The position numbers were made by a program, and so were the translations under genes. From an uncultured Micavibrio sp. (lineage in GTDB: Bacteria > Pseudomonadota > Alphaproteobacteria > Micavibrionales > UBA1664), in NCBI GenBank assembly GCA_937896295.1, contig CALBME010000118.1, forward strand, positions 1 to 15,419: a stretch of DNA of 15,419 nt, in the 5' to 3' direction. Under the pieces are notes generated by a model that was given only the letters and a program-made list of their open reading frames with translations, had not been told where the DNA came from and searched no databases. Below are positions 1-5,139 of this stretch, piece by piece. How positions within the stretch are numbered: the stretch's first letter is position 1; every line of letters begins with the position of its first letter.

Positions 1-1
1 G

Positions 2-230
2 CCGGAGGAACTGCGCGGACGCCTCGACCTCATCGTCGCCAACGCGCCCTACGTGCCCACCGACGAGATCGCCCATATGCCGACCGAGGCACGCGACCAC
101 GAGCACCGCGTCGCGCTCGACGGCGGGGCCGACGGGCACGCCGTGCAGGCGCGCATCGCATCCGGGAGCCGCGACTGGCTGGCGCCCGGCGGGCGGGTGA
201 TCATCGAGACGAGCGAGCGGCAGGCGGCGC
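2..230 (+). pseudogene. Fragment of PrmC-related glutamine methyltransferase (chimeric contig end)
   Basis: An open frame from base 2 encodes LDLIVANAPYVPTDEI, then EARDHEHRVALDGGADG and GGRVIIETSERQA. This matches the C-terminal half of the PrmC/HemK-related methyltransferase subfamily in which the catalytic NPPY motif reads NAPY. That subfamily is best known from Actinobacteria and its substrate is unsettled. The start is off the left edge. The similarity stops around ETSERQA (about 215-235), where the frame runs into a SixA-like sequence. Base composition is much more GC-rich than the flagellar genes to the right. Family recognition is good, but the piece is incomplete, is joined to unrelated genes, and is probably not part of this genome. 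Confidence 0.65.
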
Positions 231-322
231 GCATGGCCGACTGGCTCAACCGGCAGTTGCCGGCCGGCACGAAGGTGTACGCGAGCCCGGCCCGACGCGC
301 ACAGCAGACGGCCGCGGCGCTG
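215..322 (+). pseudogene. Fragment of SixA-like phosphohistidine phosphatase
   Basis: In the same plus-strand frame, ARMADWLNRQLPAGTKVYAS followed by PARRAQQTAAAL matches the part of SixA-type histidine phosphatases just after the catalytic RHG/RHA motif (pattern: RMAxWLxxxLP...SPxxRAxQTA). The RHG motif itself is absent because the sequence switches in from the PrmC-like segment. Only about 35 codons are present and both sides join unrelated proteins, so there is no functional gene. The shared stretch ERQAARMA, plausible in both families, is where the switch occurs, as expected for a join at a short common sequence. Confidence 0.5.
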
Positions 323-357
323 GAGCAGATCACCGCGACCATCCGCCAGAACGCCGA
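317..357 (+). pseudogene. Short fragment of methyl-accepting chemotaxis protein signalling domain
   Basis: The same frame continues as ALEQITATIRQNAE, which resembles the conserved methylation-helix segment of chemoreceptors (consensus ALEQ(I/L)TATVRQNAE). About 14 codons are recognisable before the sequence switches to the reverse complement of fliF at about 358-363. It is too short for a confident family call on its own, but its position between two other gene scraps fits a chain of chimeric joins. Confidence 0.4.
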
Positions 358-1104
358 GCGCCCCACCATGTCCTCGATCGCCGTGTTCAGGCGTTCTTCA
401 TAGGCGCGGCGCATGCTTTCGTCTTTGGCGTTGTCGATCATGCCGGCCTCGCCGCTTTCGCCGCCGGCCAGCAGGTTGGCGTCGGTGTCGATGATGCTGA
501 CGTGATCGACCTTCAGGCCCGGCACGGCGTTGGCGACAAGGTTCTGGATGCCGTAGATCTGCTCGCGGCTCAGGCGCGCGGCAGGTTTGATTTTCAGGGT
601 GACGGATGCCGACGATGACTGCGTTTCCCGGCTGAAGAGTTCCCGCTGGGGCAGGACCAGGTGGACTTTCGCGAAATCGACCGGGTCCAGTGTGGAAATG
701 GTGCGTGCCAGTTCGCCCTGCAACGCGCGCACCTGATTGATGTTCTGCACGAAAGACGTGGTGCCAAAACCGTTCTTCTGGTCGAAGATCTCGTAGCCCA
801 TGCTGCCGCCGTTGGGCAGGCCTTCCTGCGCCAGCACCATGCGGGCGCGGCCGATTTCATTCTTCGGGACGCGGATCTGCGAGCCATCGGCAGACGCTTC
901 GAAGGGGATCTGCATTTCTTCCAGCTTGGCGGCGACGTTGGCGGAATCGACAGACGAGAGATTGCCGTACAGAAGGGTAAGGCTGGGTTTGGACACCTGC
1001 GCCGATACAAACACGAAGAAAATCAGCAATCCTACGAATACGCCGCCGAGAATCGTGATGCGGGCGGGGCCGAGGCTACGGACGGTGTCGACGAATGAGC
1101 TCAC
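358..1104 (-). CDS. fliF: FliF, flagellar MS-ring protein, N-terminal part (3' end lost)
   Basis: FliF forms the MS-ring in the inner membrane, on which the rod, export gate and C-ring assemble. Visible from the GTG start (1104-1102): a short cytoplasmic N-terminus, one membrane segment (about residues 17-36), then the YscJ/FliF ring-building domain, including LLYGNLSSVDSANVAAKLEE, VPKNEIGRARMVLAQEGLP and KVHLVLPQRELFSRE. GGGAAAG lies upstream as a weak Shine-Dalgarno. Homology runs to about residue 248 (EERLNTAIEDMVG); then the frame becomes nonsense because unrelated sequence is joined here. A full FliF has roughly 550 residues, so the C-terminal half, the second membrane segment and the FliG-binding tail are missing. 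The gene is divergent from the flaG-like gene. The truncation is probably artefactual. Confidence 0.93.
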
Positions 1105-1171
1105 TAATCTTTCCCTGGTCTAAAGCTTCGCCCCTGAATGGCAGGCGGTACTTGGCTGGCCGGTCTTTGAC

Positions 1172-1199
1172 CTAAAAAGCTGTAAAAACAGCGTTTTAG
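1172..1199 (-). terminator. Inverted repeat, possible intrinsic terminator or operator upstream of fliF
   Basis: The arms are CTAAAA and TTTTAG around an inner GCTGT-AAAA-ACAGC hairpin, with one A/G mismatch between inner and outer stems. Read on the minus strand, the GCTGT/ACAGC stem is followed by a run of five T, the layout of a weak intrinsic terminator lying about 67 bases before the fliF start. No gene is evident upstream on that strand, so it could equally be an attenuator in the fliF leader or a protein-binding site. Confidence 0.4.
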
Positions 1200-1475
1200 A
1201 TATGATCGTCCTTGTTGTTAACATACATTAATTTTTCGCCCGAGTCCAATGAATGGGGTGGAGCAAAGGTATGCATGGGCCCGTCTGTTCCTTCTGCTGG
1301 TGATATGAAAAAATAGGCCTTGGTTACGAAAAACGATTAATGACGATGTGTTTTTCCTAACCAGCGCTGCCGGCGTGAATGTTAATCTTTGAAGCCCGCA
1401 AGGACTCGTGGTCTTAACTATGACTGAAAGGGTGTTGCGACCTTTTGTCCTTATTTTATTGTGGTTTTTCAGTGT

Positions 1476-1547
1476 GTTCGAAAGTGTTCTTTTCATATTT
1501 TTGTGAGGAACGGCGCAAAGTCTTAAGGCGAGTCGTTCAAAAGTGTT
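1476..1547. repeat. Pair of 13-bp direct repeats upstream of flaG promoter
   Basis: GTTCGAAAGTGTT (1476-1488) and GTTCAAAAGTGTT (1535-1547) differ at one base, and their starts are 59 bp apart. The second copy ends 35 bp before the -35 element of the flaG-like promoter, a position suited to an activator. Within the first copy GTGTTC also repeats at 10-bp spacing (1474 and 1484). No regulator can be named from this. Confidence 0.4.
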
Positions 1548-1581
1548 AACGCACTAAAATAATTGGGAAAAAGTTTGATTT

Positions 1582-1609
1582 TTGACCTTATTCGCGGTAT
1601 GATGATAAT
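1582..1609 (+). promoter_or_regulatory. Sigma-70-type promoter for flaG-like gene
   Basis: TTGACC (1582-1587) and GATAAT (1604-1609) are separated by 16 bp and closely match the housekeeping -35 and -10 consensus. Transcription would start near 1616, giving a leader of about 28 nt before the ATG at 1644. This placement also argues against the longer TTG-initiated frame from 1563, whose start would lie upstream of the promoter. Confidence 0.55.
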
Positions 1610-1643
1610 AGGGCAAGCTAGATCCTTGCCTCTTGGGGAAAAT

Positions 1644-2111
1644 ATGATTGAGGCAGTTAAATCAACGGTCGCCAGTAGCGCCCTTCTTAGAGGAAACGTA
1701 GACCAGTCGTCGACGTTGAACTCGTTTGCCGCCAATCCGGACAAAATCCAGGCCGTATCTCAGGCGCCTTATGTCAGCCCGACTGTTCGGGTCGATGTAA
1801 ACACCAAGATCGCCATCCTGGAATTCCGCGAGTCTGACACCGGCCAGATTGTGGCCCAGATTCCGTCCGAACAGGCTATTCGCACGTATAAGTTACGCGA
1901 GGCAAAAGATGACGCTCAGCTCCTTGCCAAAGTGACCCAAAAACTCGGCACCCAGAATGGAAATGTGCCTGTGCAATCCGGTTCGACTCCGCAGTCTGCG
2001 CCAGAAACGCCGATTTCGCCGAACCCCACAGCCAGCTCCACCCCTGAAGCCGATGTCAGCTTGGCCCGGGAGTTACACGCGATCACCAGTCTTGTTGCCG
2101 TCAACGCCTGA
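1644..2111 (+). CDS. flaG: FlaG-like flagellar protein
   Basis: A 155-residue protein. Residues about 46-83 carry the FlaG-type core: PTVRVDVNTKIAILEFRESD, then TGQIVAQIPSEQAIRTYK. This matches the FlaG pattern of two beta strands followed by D-x-x-TGE(V/I)-x-x-QIP-x-E. FlaG proteins affect filament length or flagellin handling in polar flagellates; the exact role in this lineage is not established. Residues about 103-135 are a low-complexity P/S/T/Q linker, and the last 20 residues are a predicted helix. I chose the ATG at 1644 over the TTG at 1563 because GGGGAA sits just upstream and a good promoter (1582-1609) lies inside the longer version. It is the only plus-strand gene in the flagellar part and is convergent with flaF. 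Confidence 0.75.
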   Translation: MIEAVKSTVASSALLRGNVDQSSTLNSFAANPDKIQAVSQAPYVSPTVRVDVNTKIAILEFRESDTGQIVAQIPSEQAIRTYKLREAKDDAQLLAKVTQKLGTQNGNVPVQSGSTPQSAPETPISPNPTASSTPEADVSLARELHAITSLVAVNA

Positions 2112-2188
2112 TCAGGGCGCTGCAGGGTAACAGTCACATAAACGCGCTTTGCGCGGCGTTGCTTCGCATTCTTGGAAAGCGACTGAAC

Positions 2189-2222
2189 AAAAAGACGCGG
2201 CCTGTCATGGACCGCGTTTTTT
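2189..2222. terminator. Bidirectional intrinsic terminator between flaG and flaF
   Basis: ACGCGG (2195-2200) pairs with CCGCGT (2212-2217), with an inner CC/GG pair. The stem has an A-run on its left (2189-2193) and a T-run on its right (2217-2222), so both strands read as stem plus U-tract. It serves the plus-strand flaG-like gene and the minus-strand flbT-flaF unit, whose last stop is at 2243. Confidence 0.8.
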
Positions 2223-2242
2223 GTTGAGTTCGTTTCTTTTGC

Positions 2243-2710
2243 CTAGACGGATGTGTTGGTGCCACTGGTGGCCGCGTTGGCCTGTGCGGCCGATGCCTGT
2301 TGGGCACCCTGCGTGCCGGCGGCCGGTTTGGTCATGAGGCCGGCGGCAATCTGCCGGTTGATATCGATCAGCACGCGCAGTTTTTCCTTGCTGGGCTGGG
2401 AGAGGATATCGATCGAGCGTTTGAAAATGAAGTTACACAGGTTAACGATGTTATTGCGCAAATCGACGGGGCGGCTATCTGGATTTTCCAGTGCGGTATC
2501 AAAGAATACCATCCACAATTTCCGATTGTAGTTGAGAATGTTGTCGAGGTCCTCGGGCGTGGCTTCGTCCCAGCGATCGTGCAGTTTTTGAATCTCGTTC
2601 GCGGCCTTGAGCAGCAGCTGGCCTTCCAGTTCGCGCTGGTCTGGCGTTTCCTTGGCTTGCTTGCCGTATTTGTTTACGGCGGCGGCGTATGGATTGGGTG
2701 CTTTAGACAT
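2243..2710 (-). CDS. flaF: FlaF, flagellin secretion and synthesis factor
   Basis: A FlaF family protein of 155 residues. In Caulobacter FlaF is needed for flagellin synthesis and secretion and acts opposite FlbT. Family features seen: PYAAAVNKYGK near the N-terminus, RELEGQLLLKAANEIQKL (residues 26-43), NRKLWMVFFDTALE (62-75), LRNNIVNLCNFIFKRSID (84-101) and a final INRQIAAGL helix. The conserved body ends near residue 127; the remaining 28 or so residues are an A/Q/T/S-rich tail not typical of the family. The start ATG (2710-2708) lies inside the end of flbT (8-nt overlap), with AGGAG upstream in the flbT coding sequence, which suggests translational coupling. Confidence 0.92.
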   Translation of the reverse strand: MSKAPNPYAAAVNKYGKQAKETPDQRELEGQLLLKAANEIQKLHDRWDEATPEDLDNILNYNRKLWMVFFDTALENPDSRPVDLRNNIVNLCNFIFKRSIDILSQPSKEKLRVLIDINRQIAAGLMTKPAAGTQGAQQASAAQANAATSGTNTSV

Positions 2711-3086
2711 TGGCCATCAGCTCCTGTTCATAGTCGATCAGTTTTTTAGCTTCGCGTAATGCTTTGTAGTAATGCCCGCCAAGGATATGGGTTGAAATGT
2801 CGGCGATGAGAAGGGCGGTGGAGGGGGCTGCATCCTGCACTTCGCGGATAGCGGCGAAATAAGAGTCGTAAATTTCGGTGGGGTCGGTCGCCAGATACAT
2901 CATCTGAATGATGAAATAGATGCGTTTGCAAGGCGATGTCGCGTCTTCTTCACGCAGCACATCTTTTTCACGGAGGATCGGGGCATCGCCCTCAATATGC
3001 AGACGCGTGCGCTGGTTATCGTTTGTGATAACGGCGTTGCCGATAATAATGCGTTCTTTGGGTTTCAGGTCTATGACCAGGGCCAT
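2703..3086 (-). CDS. flbT: FlbT, flagellin mRNA post-transcriptional regulator
   Basis: A 127-residue protein with the FlbT pattern: LKPKERIIIGNAVITN at residues 7-22, a beta-rich first half, KRIYFIIQMMYLATD (54-68), and a helical second half ending HYYKALREAKKLIDYE. In Caulobacter FlbT binds the 5' untranslated region of flagellin mRNA and promotes its decay until the hook is built; in some other alphaproteobacteria it acts positively. Here it is the next gene after flagellin on the same strand but lies beyond the flagellin terminator. The flagellin leader has hairpins of the sort such a regulator could recognise. The ATG (3086-3084) follows GAGAG at a suitable distance. Confidence 0.93.
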   Translation of the reverse strand: MALVIDLKPKERIIIGNAVITNDNQRTRLHIEGDAPILREKDVLREEDATSPCKRIYFIIQMMYLATDPTEIYDSYFAAIREVQDAAPSTALLIADISTHILGGHYYKALREAKKLIDYEQELMANV

Positions 3087-3141
3087 GAGTTTCTCTCAAT
3101 GTTACAAGGGCGTCCTGCCCAGGAGTTTAAGGAGTGTTACC

Positions 3142-3168
3142 AGAATATCAAAAGGAAACTTTGTCCAA
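3142..3168 (-). promoter_or_regulatory. Weak candidate promoter for flbT-flaF
   Basis: On the minus strand, TTGGAC (3168-3163) precedes TATTCT (3147-3142) with 15-bp spacing; a TG one base before TATTCT gives an extended -10. The spacing is short and the match mediocre. Some promoter is expected because a strong terminator separates flagellin from flbT, but readthrough could also supply flbT. Confidence 0.25.
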
Positions 3169-3202
3169 TTTGCTTTTGGTATGCAGGTACCGGAAGCGGT
3201 GA

Positions 3203-3231
3203 AAAGGGACCGGATTTCTTCCGGTCCCTTT
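3203..3231 (-). terminator. Intrinsic terminator after flagellin gene
   Basis: AAAGGGACCGGA (3203-3214) pairs perfectly with TCCGGTCCCTTT (3220-3231) around a 5-base loop. On the minus strand the 12-bp stem ends in a T-run, 12 bases after the flagellin stop. It should separate highly expressed flagellin mRNA from flbT-flaF. Confidence 0.85.
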
Positions 3232-3242
3232 CCAATTTAGAA

Positions 3243-5024
3243 TTAGAACAAGCGGAGAACCGACTGCTGAGCCTGTGCTGCCAGCGACAGGGCGGTAACG
3301 CCCAGCTGTTGGCGGGTTTGCAGAGCGAGCAGCTTGGCGCCTTCCTCGTTCTGGTCGGCCAGGGTCAGTTTATCCGAACCTTCGTTCAGGGTGTTGATCA
3401 GGCTCGTCGTGAATTCCTGACGGGTCTGAATAACCGAGAGCGAGTTGGCCAGAGTCGAACCGAAGTTACGCAGCGTGGTCAGGCCCGCACGGGTCTGGTC
3501 AGATGCGGTTTCGATCGTATCAAGGCGCGAGAAGTCCGCTTTCTTGATACCCAGGCTTGCGGACGACAGATCCGAACCCACGGTCGACAGTTTGTTGGAA
3601 CGGTCTTCGTTGAAGTACGTATCCAGCGTGTCGCCCTTGAGCAGGTTGATACCGCGATAGCTGGCATCCTGCACGAGGTCGTCGATCTGATCGCGGATCG
3701 TGTTGTAGTCGTTCTCATACTGCGCAAGGATTGACGCAGCCGAGGAGAGCACAAACGTTTCCGAGAACGAAGTCGCGGTACCGGCGTTGGTGCCGTTACC
3801 TTGCTGGAAGGAAGCATTAACGCCAAAATCAAAGTCCAGTTTGCTCAATGCCTGAGCGGTTGCACCGGAACCGTTGATCTTGATGGTCGAGACCGAAGCA
3901 TCATCCGCCTGGATCGAGAACTGACCAGTCGTTTGATCATAGGAAGCCGTTACCAGGCTGCCGATGTTGGAGTCGTTGTTGATGGCATCCACCACGCCCT
4001 GGATCGTAAGACCTGCGCCGTACGTAATGGCGGCAGAGGTTTTCGTACCATTGATCGTGATCGACAGAGCTGCAGCTGCGCCACCAGAGAAACGCTTGGT
4101 GCCGCCGTTGTCAGTGTCATCAACGTTGTTGAACGCATCGGAAGCCAGTGCAAAACCGGTGCTACCGTTTTTGTAGAAGACGCCCGAAACAAGCTTGGTG
4201 TTGTTCAGTGCCGTAGCGCTGGTTTCATAAGCCTGAGAACCTGAGGTCGATTGCGGGCCCGATTCGTTACGCTGGGCAATGCCGCCGAAGCCGAGAGCCG
4301 AAGCCAGGGCCAGGTCAGCGTTGTAATCAACCGCAGCGATTTCGTTGTTGCCGTCGCCGTCAGAGTCGAATTTGACGTTGAAGGAACCGCCGTTGAGCGC
4401 CGTGATCTTCAGCTTGCCAGCCGAGGTCAGTTCAGCTTTAAGAACTGCTTCGCCCGTGGCCGAGTTCACGAGGTCGTTGATTTTCGTGACCAGCTGGTCG
4501 ATCGAGTCGCCGGTAACGATGTTAACAGCACCTGCACCGATACCGCCCGGGTTGTTGAGGACAACGGCGGTGCCGTCAGCCGTCTTCACCGTGAAGTTCA
4601 GTTCAGCACCGGTCGTAATGCCGGTGAGGGAGGTCAATCCACCCGTAGCGCCGTTCGAAGTGATTTTCGACAGGTCAACCGTACCCGTGAGAGCAGCTTC
4701 TTTAGCACCGCTGGTGATTGCGTCGCGAGCCGAGTCAACGATCGATGAAGCCTGTTCAACGAGTTTGGTCAGCGAGCTAACACCGGTGTCAGCGGTTTTA
4801 ATGGTTTGGATCGACTGGCCAATGCCGTCCAGAAGGGCGGAAAGGTCAGACGAACGGTTTTTAAGGGATTGGGCCGCAAAGAAGCTCTGCGGATTATCAA
4901 GCGCCGAGGCGACTTTCAAACCGGTCGAGAGAATGCTTTGGGTTTTATCAATGGAAGACTGCGTACGCTGAAGCGAAAGCAGGTTATTGCGCAAGGCTGC
5001 GCTGAGAACGACTTCACCAGTCAT
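3243..5024 (-). CDS. Flagellin
   Basis: Filament subunit of 593 residues, exported by the flagellar secretion system. The N-terminal D0/D1 helices (1-110: LRNNLLSLQRTQSSIDKTQS, LSTGLKVASALDNPQSFFAA) and the C-terminal D1/D0 helices (about 425-593: YENDYNTIRDQIDDLVQDAS, YRGINLLKGD, ending AAQAQQSVLRLF) are complete. The variable middle (about 111-420) contains two modules resembling the flagellin_IN type, each with a beta strand, an xxINxLVNS/DAINNDS helix and a closing beta pair (about 141-248 and 318-397). An EF-hand-like acidic loop (DSDGDGNNE, 220-228) lies in the first. There are no cysteines. The ATG at 5024 has AGGAG nine bases upstream. The gene is monocistronic, with its own promoter, leader hairpins and terminator. 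Confidence 0.96.
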   Translation of the reverse strand: MTGEVVLSAALRNNLLSLQRTQSSIDKTQSILSTGLKVASALDNPQSFFAAQSLKNRSSDLSALLDGIGQSIQTIKTADTGVSSLTKLVEQASSIVDSARDAITSGAKEAALTGTVDLSKITSNGATGGLTSLTGITTGAELNFTVKTADGTAVVLNNPGGIGAGAVNIVTGDSIDQLVTKINDLVNSATGEAVLKAELTSAGKLKITALNGGSFNVKFDSDGDGNNEIAAVDYNADLALASALGFGGIAQRNESGPQSTSGSQAYETSATALNNTKLVSGVFYKNGSTGFALASDAFNNVDDTDNGGTKRFSGGAAAALSITINGTKTSAAITYGAGLTIQGVVDAINNDSNIGSLVTASYDQTTGQFSIQADDASVSTIKINGSGATAQALSKLDFDFGVNASFQQGNGTNAGTATSFSETFVLSSAASILAQYENDYNTIRDQIDDLVQDASYRGINLLKGDTLDTYFNEDRSNKLSTVGSDLSSASLGIKKADFSRLDTIETASDQTRAGLTTLRNFGSTLANSLSVIQTRQEFTTSLINTLNEGSDKLTLADQNEEGAKLLALQTRQQLGVTALSLAAQAQQSVLRLF

Positions 5025-5031
5025 ATTTAGT

Positions 5032-5050
5032 AACTCCTATCCTAGGGGTT
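5032..5050 (-). promoter_or_regulatory. Hairpin sequestering the flagellin ribosome binding site
   Basis: Minus-strand sequence AACCCCTAGGATAGGAGTT folds as AAC-C-CCTA / GGA loop / TAGG-A-GTT: three plus four pairs around a C-A mismatch. The 3' arm contains the Shine-Dalgarno AGGAG (5038-5034), nine bases before the ATG. TAGGA occurs twice in tandem, once in the loop region and once as the Shine-Dalgarno. The structure would reduce ribosome access unless opened, a plausible target for FlbT or a CsrA-type protein. Confidence 0.5.
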
Positions 5051-5061
5051 ATAATGTTAGA

Positions 5062-5079
5062 TCACCTGTTCCTTGGTGA
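5062..5079 (-). promoter_or_regulatory. Second stem-loop in flagellin leader
   Basis: On the minus strand TCACC (5079-5075) pairs with GGTGA (5066-5062) around the loop AAGGAACA. It lies close to the predicted 5' end of the mRNA and shows AAGGA in the loop, the type of sequence recognised by CsrA-family proteins. It may protect the message end or bind a regulator. Confidence 0.45.
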
Positions 5080-5090
5080 CTTATCCCAGA

Positions 5091-5120
5091 ATAGTAGCAT
5101 GATTCTTAATTTCGAGTTAA
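5091..5120 (-). promoter_or_regulatory. Flagellin promoter with CtrA-type box
   Basis: TTAA (5106-5109), seven bases, TTAA (5117-5120) is a full match to the CtrA recognition sequence TTAA-N7-TTAA. It overlaps a candidate -35 TTAACT (5120-5115) that is followed after 18 bp by the -10 TACTAT (5096-5091). Transcription would start near 5084, giving a leader of about 60 nt that begins just before the two hairpins. In CtrA-activated promoters the site typically overlaps -35, as here. No convincing sigma-28 or sigma-54 element was found in its place. Confidence 0.55.
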
Positions 5121-5139
5121 AGCGGAAAGTTTTAGGGAC

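Larger units (their letters stand above)
1105..1581. other. Non-coding, AT-rich intergenic region between fliF and flaG-like gene
   Basis: This is the only gap of more than 300 bases in the window. It is clearly richer in A+T than the flanking genes and contains no frame I recognise. The longest minus-strand frame (1218-1496, 92 codons) has a low-complexity, basic composition and no family match. The region holds an inverted repeat (1172-1199), two near-identical 13-bp direct repeats (1476-1488 and 1535-1547) and a TTAA-N6-TTAA element (1218-1231) that misses the CtrA spacing by one base. It should contain the promoter for fliF, but I could not identify one convincingly. Confidence 0.6.

Noticed and set aside
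53..403. A 116-codon plus-strand open frame that could be read as a new gene
   Set aside because: It is a concatenation of three recognisable gene fragments and antisense fliF, with no start or Shine-Dalgarno of its own.
1142..1158. A possible sigma-54 promoter (TGGCAG...TTGGC) near fliF
   Set aside because: The GG and GC dinucleotides are not 12 bp apart as required, and it points away from fliF.
1218..1231. A second CtrA-type site, TTAA-N6-TTAA
   Set aside because: The spacer is six rather than seven bases and no promoter aligns with it; AT-rich sequence yields such pairs by chance.
1218..1496. A 92-codon minus-strand frame in the fliF-flaG gap
   Set aside because: AT-rich with basic, low-information composition; no recognisable motif, no Shine-Dalgarno, and it overlaps the repeat elements.
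1563..1643. An N-terminal extension of the flaG-like gene from a TTG
   Set aside because: A good sigma-70 promoter (1582-1609) lies inside the extension, and the ATG at 1644 has a Shine-Dalgarno-like GGGGAA.
2143..2155. A perfect CGCGC-TTT-GCGCG hairpin just after flaG
   Set aside because: It has no T-run; the terminator at 2189-2222 is far better and this is likely a GC-rich coincidence.
5081..5088. A sigma-28 -10 element (TGGGATAA) for flagellin
   Set aside because: Only the GATAA half matches and no TAAA lies at the right distance upstream; the TTAACT-N18-TACTAT and CtrA arrangement explains the region better.
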